From Pseudarthrobacter chlorophenolicus A6 (GTDB lineage Bacteria; Actinomycetota; Actinomycetes; Actinomycetales; Micrococcaceae): DNA of 64,000 nt. Positions 8,344 through 16,024 of this stretch are shown in pieces (the first letter of the stretch is position 1; each line of letters opens with the position of its first letter). The notes under the pieces were generated by a model that saw only the letters and a program-made list of their open reading frames with translations, had not been told where the DNA came from and did no database searches. Made by a program: the position numbers and the translations under genes. The DNA is taken from the NCBI RefSeq assembly GCF_000022025.1, contig NC_011886.1:2180980-2244979 (forward strand), read 5' to 3'.

Positions 8344-9543
8344 TCAGGCCACCGGGAATTCCTGCAGCAGTTCTTGCTGCCGCGTCTCAGCCGGGTTCCG
8401 GGCCGCCGGCGGGGCCTGCCGCAGCTTCGTCAGGAGCGCCGTTTCCACCGTCAGGCCGGGGCCGAACGCCATTGAACAGATCCTTTCGTCTCCCGGTTCG
8501 CTGTCCTGCCCGAGGATGTGCCGAAGGACAAAAAGCACTGTGGCGCTGCTCATGTTGCCGTAGTTGCGCAGGACTTCACGGGCCGGGATCAGCTGTTCGT
8601 CGGTGAGGCCCAACCGGGCCTGGACTTTATCCAGGATGCTGCGGCCGCCCGGGTGGATGGCCCAGTGCCTGATGCCTGTGTAGGGGAGTGCCTGGAGGCC
8701 GGGCTCGCGGGCCAGCAGCGGCTGCAGCGCACCCACGATGTGATCATCAATGATGTGCGGCACGTAGTTGCCCAGCACCATTTCGAAGCCGTGGTCGCCG
8801 ATGTTCCAGGCCATGGAGTCTTCCCCAACCGGCGTCAGCACTGTTTCGAAGTGGTCAAGCTGCAGCAGGGCTGTTTCCTCCGCTGCAGGGTTGGCTGTGA
8901 CGATGGCCGCGGCGGCACCGTCCGCAAAGAGCGCCGAGCCCATGATGGTGTCCGGGTCATTGGACGTCCGGACGTGCAGTGAGCACAGTTCAGCACAGAC
9001 GACGAGGACGACGGCGTCCGGATCGGCTTCGCAGAACAGCTTGGCCGCACGCAGGGCAGGAAAAGCCGCGTAACAGCCCATGAAGCCCAGGTGGTAGCGC
9101 TGCACCGACGGGTCCAGGCCGAGCTCGCGGACGATCTTGTAATCGGGCCCCGGGTTGAAAAAGCCGGTACAGGAGACGGTTACCAGATGAGTTATGTCAA
9201 GTAGATTCAAGTCCGGGCAGGCTTTGACAGCGGCAGCGGAGGCTTCGACAAACAGTTTGGTCGCCTCCCGGGCGAAGATGTCGTTGCGGACCTTGGTGCT
9301 GGGATTCAGGAGAAGTCCCGAGTCCGGGTCGTAGAACTGTGGATCGTCAGAGCGGAAGGCGTTGGTGAGCTCATCGACGGCCGTGAACCTGGTCTCAATG
9401 GCAGCTGAATCGAAACACGTGGCCACCAGTCGCGAACCAAGCCTGCTGAGTCCAGGTTGCGCGGCAAAGACGTCACGCGCCTCAGCCTGGATCAGCTTCG
9501 TTGCCGGAACTGCAGTTTCAAGTGAACGCACGTAGACCGTCAT
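8344..9543 (-). CDS. type III polyketide synthase
   Basis: 399-residue chalcone/stilbene synthase-fold homodimeric ketosynthase that condenses malonyl-CoA onto an acyl-CoA starter. The catalytic triad is visible: Cys125 in VSCTGFFNPGPDYK, His in WAIHPGGRSILD and Asn in RNYGNMSSATVLF. The ATG at 9543 is preferred; a GTG at 9570 would add nine residues but has no ribosome site. First gene of an operon with a methyltransferase and FAD hydroxylase. This set resembles srsABC (alkylresorcinols and their methoxy-quinones), so a membrane phenolic lipid or quinone is the most economical product guess. A naphthalene-type (RppA-like) or pyrone product cannot be excluded. Confidence 0.92.
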   Translation of the reverse strand: MTVYVRSLETAVPATKLIQAEARDVFAAQPGLSRLGSRLVATCFDSAAIETRFTAVDELTNAFRSDDPQFYDPDSGLLLNPSTKVRNDIFAREATKLFVEASAAAVKACPDLNLLDITHLVTVSCTGFFNPGPDYKIVRELGLDPSVQRYHLGFMGCYAAFPALRAAKLFCEADPDAVVLVVCAELCSLHVRTSNDPDTIMGSALFADGAAAAIVTANPAAEETALLQLDHFETVLTPVGEDSMAWNIGDHGFEMVLGNYVPHIIDDHIVGALQPLLAREPGLQALPYTGIRHWAIHPGGRSILDKVQARLGLTDEQLIPAREVLRNYGNMSSATVLFVLRHILGQDSEPGDERICSMAFGPGLTVETALLTKLRQAPPAARNPAETRQQELLQEFPVA

Positions 9544-9651
9544 TGACCCATTCTTAACGAGCGCATGCACAATGACAATGGTTCAACGGTTTGACCTGCG
9601 GAATCGCCGCTCCTGCCGCTATCCGCGCATGTAACCGAAACGCCGATAATC

Positions 9652-9662
9652 TACATTATGTA
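9652..9662. promoter_or_regulatory. 11-bp palindrome upstream of polyketide operon
   Basis: TACAT-T-ATGTA, a perfect odd palindrome in an AT-rich island (about 9635-9685) of an otherwise GC-rich region, about 110 bp upstream of the type III polyketide synthase start. Several TTAC/GTAA half-sites surround it. Size and position suit a repressor operator, but no regulator gene is adjacent. Confidence 0.35.
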
Positions 9663-9730
9663 AAGTAACTGTAATTCGGCTCCTTAAGACACTCCCCTTG
9701 TCGCGGCCCCGCTGCCTTTTGGCTGGCCCG

Positions 9731-10540
9731 TCAGGCAGCGTTCTGCGGAAGCACCAGGAGGTAACCGGCGGGTAGCTGCGAACTCCATCGGCGGGGTTCC
9801 CTGACAACGAACTGGGTGGCAAGTTCCTCGGGTGTCAGCAGGCTGTTGGGTGCCGGCGACGGACCCCATTGCTGGCTGCCGTAGGGATAGAGAGGGTCCA
9901 GCACGTTGACACCGGTGACCTTAAAGTCCTGGAAACTTGCAGGATCACCCATCGACTCGAAGCCGCTCATCACCCATGCATGCCGGCCGCTCCACATCAC
10001 CAAGCCCACTGGCCGGCCCGTCTCGGTGATCGCACGCGCCGCCGTCTGCAGGGCAGCCCCGTAATCCGCGACGCTGACCACGCTGTAAGGGCCCATGCCG
10101 GAGGCGGACAGCACGTGTGCCCAGCCGTAAGGGTTGGCTCCGTTGAAAGAGTCGGATGACCGTGCGCGGGCCAGTTCCCACAACTCCCCCTGCTGGGCGC
10201 TGTCCGACCATGTCCCCCCACCCGTGTCATCGATCAGGTTGTGGGCCATCTGGATACTCGCCGCAACGCACCAATCGAAGGTGTACTGCGGGACGAAGTC
10301 GCCCTCGCGGTACAGATTGAAGGCAAAAGGTCCGCGTTCCGGCGGCGGAGTGACAGCCGGAAGGGGTGCCGGCGCTGTGGCGGCAGGCGTGGTCTGCGGA
10401 ACCGGTTCGGCAACCGCTTGAACGGTGGCAGTGGGCGGCGTGCCGCCGGCAACGTCATCAACGCCGGCCGGCGTGCATGCCACCAGCAGGCTGGCCAATA
10501 CTGCCAACCAAACGGTGTGACGGGGACGGGTGCCGTTCAT
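9731..10540 (-). CDS. lipoprotein with papain/C39-like cysteine peptidase domain
   Basis: 269 residues. Signal peptide with lipobox LLVAC (lipidated Cys22), then a Pro/Ala/Thr-rich linker (about 28-68) as in exported surface proteins, then a domain with FDWCVAASIQMA (Cys90), GRHAWVMSGFES (His186) and NVLDPLYP (Asp214). That Cys-His-Asp order and the WC-A-S context match papain-like/C39-like peptidase folds. Either a membrane-anchored extracellular cysteine peptidase or a non-proteolytic relative; the partner is unknown. It lies 190 bp upstream of the polyketide operon on the same strand, probably as a separate unit. Confidence 0.65.
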   Translation of the reverse strand: MNGTRPRHTVWLAVLASLLVACTPAGVDDVAGGTPPTATVQAVAEPVPQTTPAATAPAPLPAVTPPPERGPFAFNLYREGDFVPQYTFDWCVAASIQMAHNLIDDTGGGTWSDSAQQGELWELARARSSDSFNGANPYGWAHVLSASGMGPYSVVSVADYGAALQTAARAITETGRPVGLVMWSGRHAWVMSGFESMGDPASFQDFKVTGVNVLDPLYPYGSQQWGPSPAPNSLLTPEELATQFVVREPRRWSSQLPAGYLLVLPQNAA

Positions 10541-10552
10541 GACCGTCCCAGT

Positions 10553-10702
10553 CTAGCGCCGGACGCCAATACCGGCTCCGACCATCGCCCCTACGCCAAG
10601 TCCAAGCGCGAAGCCCAGGAAGGGACTGTCAAAGAATGCCAACCCGATGGCGATGCCCAAGGCCGCGCCCAGCAGGCAACAGATCCAGAGCGGCTTGTTC
10701 AC
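10553..10702 (-). CDS. small glycine-rich membrane protein, 49 aa
   Basis: A GTG-initiated 49-codon frame with an excellent ribosome site (GGAGGAACC directly before GTG). It encodes two hydrophobic glycine-zipper segments: one from about residue 5 (LWICCLLGAALGIAIGL) and one about 29-46 (FALGLGVGAMVGAGIGV), joined by a short FFDSPFLG turn and ending in RR. It looks like a two-helix hairpin membrane protein. It ends 13 bp before the lipoprotein start on the same strand, so it is probably the first gene of that unit. No known family recognised; short enough to be missed by standard gene calling. Confidence 0.6.
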   Translation of the reverse strand: MNKPLWICCLLGAALGIAIGLAFFDSPFLGFALGLGVGAMVGAGIGVRR

Positions 10703-10985
10703 GGTTCCTCCAACGCGGTCAGTCATCCAGCGGCAGGCGTAGAACAGAATCTACTTCATACAGCCAAACCTTCACCGATACGGCCTGGGGACAAGTAGCC
10801 CCCGCCGGCAAGTCGGGTACAGCCTACGGATGCCAGACGGGTTCCGGACCGAATATCGTCGGTTCCCTGAGGCGACCCCGATCCGGGCCAGCCAGCCGGC
10901 AAGCCCGGTTGTCGGCGTCGTCTCCGGAAGCCGCCTGCGCCTATGAAAATGGCGCCGGTGCAACTCCTCAGCGCCAGGACGTCCC

Positions 10986-11258
10986 ATGCCGCAGTCCCCG
11001 TATCTCGAAGACCAGAGCACACCACGGTTTGTGCTCCCCCAGTCCCCCGGCCGCCGGACCCGGAGTGCGCTGCGGGAAGAGGCACTGGCGCACGCGCCGG
11101 GGAAGCCTGTGCTGATGCTCCGGCCGGCGCCCGTTAAAGTCCGTGCAGCGCTTGGCTCTGCCATCGCGTACACGGTCACGCACATCCTCGTTGAACAGGA
11201 CGGCAACGGACCGTACACAGTCCGGTGGGAACCCGGCTGGCTGGTGCACCGCCTCTGA
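10986..11258 (+). CDS. hypothetical protein, 90 aa
   Basis: A 90-residue ATG-initiated frame with no family I recognise. The N-terminal half is polar and Pro/Arg-rich. The C-terminal half (about 50-90: VKVRAALGSAIAYTVTHILV, then QDGNGPYTVRWEPGWLVHRL) alternates hydrophobic residues like a small beta domain. A weak AGGAC ribosome site precedes the ATG. Competing minus-strand frames here lack any ribosome site and are Arg/Pro/Ser-rich like antisense shadows. Moderately likely to be real. Confidence 0.5.
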   Translation: MPQSPYLEDQSTPRFVLPQSPGRRTRSALREEALAHAPGKPVLMLRPAPVKVRAALGSAIAYTVTHILVEQDGNGPYTVRWEPGWLVHRL

Positions 11259-11320
11259 GCCTGCTTCCGCGGCAGGTGCCGATGCGGGTAGCTCCGCGGC
11301 GGACCGATAGGCTCGAAACC

Positions 11321-11716
11321 ATGAGTCTTTCGAAATCCGGGCCTGCCAACGGCCCCCGTGGCCTGGTGGCCGCTGCTGCCGTGGCGGACGTTGTCCTGAT
11401 CCTGGTGTTCGCGGCGATCGGCCGGGACGCCCACGCCCGGGACGGGATCATCACCGGAGTCTTCCTGACGGCCTGGCCCTTCCTTGCCGGGGCCGCCGCA
11501 GGCTGGCTCGCAACCAGCGCCTGGCGCAACCCGATGTCACTGCGCCGGGCCGGCACGGGAGCCTGGCTGGGGAGCCTCATTGGCGGCATGCTGCTCAGGG
11601 CCCTCACGGGGCAGACTGTGGTGGTGCCTTTCATCGTCGTCGCCCTCCTCAGCCTGGGAGTGCTGCTCATGGGGTACCGGGCGCTGTACCGCATCATCCG
11701 CCGCCGCCGCGGTTAA
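11321..11716 (+). CDS. DUF3054 family membrane protein
   Basis: 131 residues with four predicted membrane helices (about 14-32, 42-62, 74-92, 97-117) and a basic C-terminus (RIIRRRRG), matching the DUF3054 family of Actinobacteria. The ATG at 11321 puts the first helix where expected (LVAAAAVADVVLILVFAAIG); an in-frame start at 11225 would overlap the previous gene and add a charged non-homologous stretch. Function unknown. Confidence 0.8.
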   Translation: MSLSKSGPANGPRGLVAAAAVADVVLILVFAAIGRDAHARDGIITGVFLTAWPFLAGAAAGWLATSAWRNPMSLRRAGTGAWLGSLIGGMLLRALTGQTVVVPFIVVALLSLGVLLMGYRALYRIIRRRRG

Positions 11717-11841
11717 GCACCGGCGCTCCCCCGGGTCCAATGTGTTGGGTCCGGCCGCGGTGGGCACCGATGTAATAGGCTGGCAGAACCAAGAAACGCG
11801 CCGGTCAACGCCGCGGCGCAACAGATCCGGAGGGTTTCAAC

Positions 11842-12123
11842 GTGATCACCGCATTCGTCCTGATCAAAACGGACGCTTCCCGCATTCCCGAGACGGCCGA
11901 GGAAATCTCAGCGATCGACGGCATCAGCGAGGTGTACTCCGTCACCGGAGAGTGGGACCTGATCGCCGTCGCCAGGGTATCCCGGCACGAAGACCTTGCG
12001 GATGTCATTGCCGACCGGCTCTCGAAAGTTCCGGCGGTGGTCCACACCACTACCCACATTGCCTTCCGGGCGTACTCCCAACACGACCTTGACGCGGCCT
12101 TTTCGTTGGGGTTCGAACAGTAG
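11842..12123 (+). CDS. stand-alone Lrp/AsnC ligand-binding (RAM) domain protein
   Basis: 93 residues covering only the RAM effector-binding domain of Lrp/AsnC regulators: ITAFVLIKTDASRIPETAEE, then VYSVTGEWDLIAVARV, ending in THIAFRAYSQHDLDAAF. The N-terminal helix-turn-helix is absent. Such stand-alone RAM proteins form decamer-like rings and sense amino acids, and are conserved near trpD and ctaE in Actinobacteria. GTG start. A truncated regulator is less likely because the domain is intact and well spaced from its neighbours. Confidence 0.85.
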   Translation: MITAFVLIKTDASRIPETAEEISAIDGISEVYSVTGEWDLIAVARVSRHEDLADVIADRLSKVPAVVHTTTHIAFRAYSQHDLDAAFSLGFEQ

Positions 12124-12138
12124 GCAAGGCACCCGCCG

Positions 12139-13194
12139 CTACGGCGCGGTGAGCGAGACCCATTTGTCGAGCACCGCAGCCGCGGCCCCGCTTTCGATGG
12201 ACGCGGCCGCGCGGGCGTAGGCACCCCGCATCCTGTCAAGGAAAGTTCCCTCGGCTGAAAGATCGAAGGCCACCAGGCCGGCGGCAGCGTTGAGCAGGAC
12301 GGCGTCCCGCGCAGGACCTTCCTTGCCTGCCAGGACCTCCCGGACAACCGCCGCGTTCGCTGTCGCATCGCCGCCGCGGAGCTGTTCCACGGTGGCCGGG
12401 CTGATCCCCAGGTCGCGGGGCGAGAACTCCGATGCATCGACGCTGCCGTTGCGGATCTCCCACACCGTGGAAGGGCCGGTGGTGGTGAGCTCATCCAGAC
12501 CGTCGTTACCGCGGAACACCAGTCCCCTGCTCCCCCGCCGCGCCAGGACACCGGCCACCAGCGGTGCCATCCTGGCGTTTGCGACGCCGACAGCGGATGC
12601 CTGCACATTGGCCGGGTTGGTCAGCGGGCCAAGGAAGTTGAAGGCAGTGGGGATGGCCAGTTCCTTCCTCGGCACCGCGGTATGCCGGAATGAAGGATGG
12701 AATACCTGGGCGAAGCAAAAGGTGATTCCCGCCTCTTCTGCGTTCCTCGCCACGCGGTCGATCGACAGATCCAGCCGCACGCCGAGAGCCTCCAGGACGT
12801 CGGCAGAACCGGACGACGACGACGCAGCCCGGTTGCCGTGCTTGACCACCTTGGCGCCGGCACCGGCAGCAACCAGTGCCGCCATGGTGGAAATGTTGAC
12901 AGTGTTCAGCTGGTCACCGCCCGTGCCGACGATGTCGAGCTTCTCACCTGAGATGGTGATGGGATTGGCATGGGCGAGCATGGCGTCCACCAGGCCGGAG
13001 AGCTCCTCGACCGTCTCTCCCTTGCCGCTGAGCGCGACGAGGAAGCCCGCGATCTGCGCAGGCGTGGCTTCCCCGGACATGATGGTGTCCATGGCCCAGG
13101 ACGTGTTGTCCGCGGTGAGGTCACGCCCACTGATCAGCGCTGAGATCAGTCGGGGCCAGGTGTTGCCGGACGCTGGGGAAGCCTGTGAAGTCAC
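12139..13194 (-). CDS. trpD: anthranilate phosphoribosyltransferase
   Basis: 351-residue TrpD, which joins anthranilate to PRPP in tryptophan biosynthesis. Seen: the PRPP/Mg loop [34 protein letters not shown], and [13 protein letters not shown] start. It stands alone here, not in a trp operon, and is divergent from ctaE; the same isolated trpD-ctaE neighbourhood is known in Mycobacterium tuberculosis. It converges with the RAM-domain gene (15-bp gap), which would fit an amino-acid-sensing partner, but no link is shown. Confidence 0.95.
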   Translation of the reverse strand: MTSQASPASGNTWPRLISALISGRDLTADNTSWAMDTIMSGEATPAQIAGFLVALSGKGETVEELSGLVDAMLAHANPITISGEKLDIVGTGGDQLNTVNISTMAALVAAGAGAKVVKHGNRAASSSSGSADVLEALGVRLDLSIDRVARNAEEAGITFCFAQVFHPSFRHTAVPRKELAIPTAFNFLGPLTNPANVQASAVGVANARMAPLVAGVLARRGSRGLVFRGNDGLDELTTTGPSTVWEIRNGSVDASEFSPRDLGISPATVEQLRGGDATANAAVVREVLAGKEGPARDAVLLNAAAGLVAFDLSAEGTFLDRMRGAYARAAASIESGAAAAVLDKWVSLTAP

Positions 13195-13306
13195 CTGCTG
13201 ATGCTATCGAGGGATAGCAGCGGCTGACCAATATGAACCGGTGCGGGAACTTTTCCGCGCGATTTCGCGTCTTTGTAGAAAAAGTCCTCCCAAAAGGCGG
13301 TTTGCG

Positions 13307-13336
13307 TTGGGCAGCACGGACTTTTACAGACATAAT
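13307..13336 (+). promoter_or_regulatory. ctaE promoter (leaderless)
   Basis: TTGGGC (13307-13312), an 18-nt spacer and CATAAT (13331-13336). Counting six bases past the -10 puts the transcription start at about 13343, exactly the GTG of ctaE, and no ribosome site precedes that GTG. So the mRNA is probably leaderless. Confidence 0.5.
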
Positions 13337-13342
13337 GTCTAT

Positions 13343-13981
13343 GTGACATCTGCGACCCATGCCCCCAGTACCCCGGCGCACCCCACGCTGAACCGCCCCA
13401 ATATGGTTTCCGTCGGAACCGTTGTGTGGCTGTCCAGCGAGTTGATGTTCTTCGCCGGTCTCTTCGCCATGTACTTCACACTGCGCTCAACGAGTGCTCA
13501 GATGTGGGCGGACGAGACAGCCAAGCTCAACTTCCCCTTTGCGCTCGTTAACACCATCGTCCTCGTGGCAAGTTCCTTTACTTGCCAGATGGGCGTCTTC
13601 GCCGCCGAACGGCTCCAGCCGCGCCGCACCGGAGGGGTGTTCAAGTTCTCCCGTTGGGGCATGAACGAATGGTTCACCCTGACGTTCATCATGGGCGCGT
13701 TCTTCGTCGCAGGCCAGACCACCGAGTACGCGATGCTGGTTTCCGAGCACGTCTCGCTGTCGTCCAACGCCTACGGCTCCGCCTTCTACATGACCACCGG
13801 CTTCCACGGCCTGCACGTCATCGGCGGCCTCGTTGCCTTCCTGCTCATCATGGGCCGGTCGTTCGCCGCGAAGAAGTTCGGTCACTTCGAAGCCACGTCG
13901 GCGATTGTCACCTCTTACTACTGGCACTTCGTTGACGTCGTGTGGATCGGCCTCTTCCTGGTCATCTATGTGCTCAAGTAA
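13343..13981 (+). CDS. ctaE: cytochrome c oxidase subunit III
   Basis: 212-residue integral membrane subunit III of the aa3-type oxidase, with five hydrophobic segments, including [39 protein letters not shown] and [18 protein letters not shown]. The short actinobacterial form starts [20 protein letters not shown]. The GTG at 13343 matches this; an upstream in-frame start at 13241 is rejected. First gene of the ctaE-qcrC-qcrA-qcrB run, which encodes parts of the bcc-aa3 supercomplex carrying electrons from menaquinol to oxygen. Confidence 0.95.
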   Translation: MTSATHAPSTPAHPTLNRPNMVSVGTVVWLSSELMFFAGLFAMYFTLRSTSAQMWADETAKLNFPFALVNTIVLVASSFTCQMGVFAAERLQPRRTGGVFKFSRWGMNEWFTLTFIMGAFFVAGQTTEYAMLVSEHVSLSSNAYGSAFYMTTGFHGLHVIGGLVAFLLIMGRSFAAKKFGHFEATSAIVTSYYWHFVDVVWIGLFLVIYVLK

Positions 13982-14067
13982 CCAGTTTTGAAACTTTTTC
14001 TACACGAGGCAGAATTTCAGGTCGCGGCTCCACAAGCCGTCGCAGGAACGAATAAAGGAACCACCAC

Positions 14068-14856
14068 GTGAAGGCACTCTCACAAAAGCGGCGTCACCCA
14101 CTGGCAGCAATAGCGCTGCTCCTGATGGGGCTACTCCTTACGGGTGGGCTGTACGCTGTGGCCACCACCGTCAACGAGGCCAAGGCTTCCACCACCACCT
14201 ACAGTGCCAACGACACTGAAGAAGGCGGCAAGCTCTTCGCGGCCAACTGCGCCACGTGCCACGGCATGGGTGCCAGCGGTACCGCTGACGGCCCGTCCCT
14301 GGTGGGCGTCGGCGCCGCTGCTGTTGATTTCCAGGTGGGCACCGGCCGCATGCCGATGCAGATGAACGGACCGCAGGCCCTCAAGAAGCCCGCCCAGTTC
14401 AACGACGAGCAGACCCACCAGCTTTCAGCCTATGTCGCTTCCCTGGGTGCCGGCCCGGCAATTCCTGAAGAGGACCTGGTGAACGGCGGCGGTGACGCTG
14501 CTGCCGGCGGTGAGCTGTTCCGCACCAACTGCGCCATGTGCCACAACGCCGCTGCCGCCGGTGGTGCACTCACCCGGGGCAAGTTCGCCCCGGCCCTCGC
14601 CGATGTATCGGGTAAGCACATCTACGAAGCAATGGCCACCGGTCCGCAGAACATGCCGGTCTTCAGTGACTCGAACATCACCCCCGAGGGCAAGAAGGAC
14701 ATCATCACGTTCCTGAAGCAGATCGAAAGCACCGGTTCCCCGGGTGGCGCCGACCTCGGCTCGCTGGGTCCCGTTGCTGAAGGCCTCTTCGTGTGGGTTG
14801 CCGGCCTGGGCGTCATCATTGCCTTCACCATCTGGCTGACGTCCCGCACATCCTGA
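14068..14856 (+). CDS. qcrC: di-haem cytochrome c subunit of bcc complex
   Basis: 262 residues: an N-terminal signal/anchor (about 11-30), two cytochrome c domains with CATCH (61-65) and CAMCH (155-159), and a C-terminal membrane helix (about 239-258). The fused di-haem QcrC replaces a soluble cytochrome c in Actinobacteria and passes electrons directly to the CuA site of the oxidase. GTG start with an AAAGGAACC ribosome site. Second gene of the respiratory operon, 86 bp after ctaE. Confidence 0.95.
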   Translation: MKALSQKRRHPLAAIALLLMGLLLTGGLYAVATTVNEAKASTTTYSANDTEEGGKLFAANCATCHGMGASGTADGPSLVGVGAAAVDFQVGTGRMPMQMNGPQALKKPAQFNDEQTHQLSAYVASLGAGPAIPEEDLVNGGGDAAAGGELFRTNCAMCHNAAAAGGALTRGKFAPALADVSGKHIYEAMATGPQNMPVFSDSNITPEGKKDIITFLKQIESTGSPGGADLGSLGPVAEGLFVWVAGLGVIIAFTIWLTSRTS

Positions 14857-14953
14857 CGCGGTCCCCGCACCAAACTTTCTGCTGCAAAGCCAGCAGGTTG
14901 ATATTAGAAACTAACCCGGCAGCCGCCGGGACGAGAGAAGGATGAGGCGAATT

Positions 14954-16024
14954 ATGGGCAACCATAGTGACGGCAGTCCGAACCACTCGGGCACCGTAGC
15001 TACGGCTGGTCAGAATGAGGTGGAGAAGTTCCAGGATCCTGGAATTCCCCCGCATCGTTTGCGCCTGGCTGACACGGATCCGAAGGCCGCAAAGCGGGCA
15101 GAACGGCAGGTAGCCCTACTATTTGGCATCTCTGTCGTTGGAACCCTGATCTTCCTGGTGGCGTACTTCGCCATCGACCTGGGCGAGGATTCCAGCATCG
15201 CAACCATCCGGTTGCAGAATGCCCTCCTCGGTGTCGGCACGGCATTCGCCATGCTCGGTATCGGTACCGGCATTGTCCACTGGGCCAAGGCCCTGATGCC
15301 GGACCACGAAGTGTCGGAAGAGCGCCACGCGATCCGCTACGAAGAGGACCGCCAGGCCGCAGTCCGCATCGTCGACGACATTGTGGAAGAGACCGGCATC
15401 AAGCGCCGCCCCCTTATCCGCAACACCCTCCTCGGCGCTGTGGCCCTTGCTCCCCTGCCCGCTGTGGCCATCTTCGGCGACCTGGGTCCGCGTCCTGACA
15501 ACAAGCTTGCGCACACCATGTGGGCACCGCAGGACGGCAAGCTCAAGCGCCTGGCCCGCGACCCCGACGGCACGCCCATCAAGGCTGCAGACGTCACCAT
15601 CGGTTCGGCGTTCCACGTCATTCCCGAGGGCCTGAACGAACTCCACGAGGGCAAGCTCAACGAGAAGGCCAAGGCCGTTGTGCTGCTCATGCGCCTGGAC
15701 CCGGCATCGCTGCACCCCTCTGAAGGCCGCGAGGACTGGGGCTACAACGGCATTGTTGCCTACTCCAAGATCTGCACCCACGTTGGTTGCCCCGTTGCTC
15801 TGTACGAGCAGCAGACGCACCACCTGCTGTGCCCGTGCCACCAGTCCACCTTTGACCTCACTCAAGAGTGCAAGGTGATCTTCGGACCGGCCAGCCGCCC
15901 TCTCCCCCAGCTGCCCATCGCAGTTGATGACGAAGGCTACCTCGTCGCCACCAGCGACTTTCATGAACCTGTAGGACCGAGTTACTGGGAGCGTGATATG
16001 CATGAGCGCAGCATCAACAGCTGA
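14954..16024 (+). CDS. qcrA: Rieske iron-sulphur subunit of bcc complex
   Basis: About 356 residues. Three membrane helices precede the Rieske domain, the actinobacterial arrangement. The 2Fe-2S ligands are CTHVGCPVALYE and CPCHQSTFDL. The ATG at 14954 (MGNHSDG) has a GAGG ribosome site about 7 nt upstream; the ATG four codons earlier (14942) abuts its Shine-Dalgarno and is less likely. The stop overlaps the qcrB start, implying coupled translation. Confidence 0.95.
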   Translation: MGNHSDGSPNHSGTVATAGQNEVEKFQDPGIPPHRLRLADTDPKAAKRAERQVALLFGISVVGTLIFLVAYFAIDLGEDSSIATIRLQNALLGVGTAFAMLGIGTGIVHWAKALMPDHEVSEERHAIRYEEDRQAAVRIVDDIVEETGIKRRPLIRNTLLGAVALAPLPAVAIFGDLGPRPDNKLAHTMWAPQDGKLKRLARDPDGTPIKAADVTIGSAFHVIPEGLNELHEGKLNEKAKAVVLLMRLDPASLHPSEGREDWGYNGIVAYSKICTHVGCPVALYEQQTHHLLCPCHQSTFDLTQECKVIFGPASRPLPQLPIAVDDEGYLVATSDFHEPVGPSYWERDMHERSINS

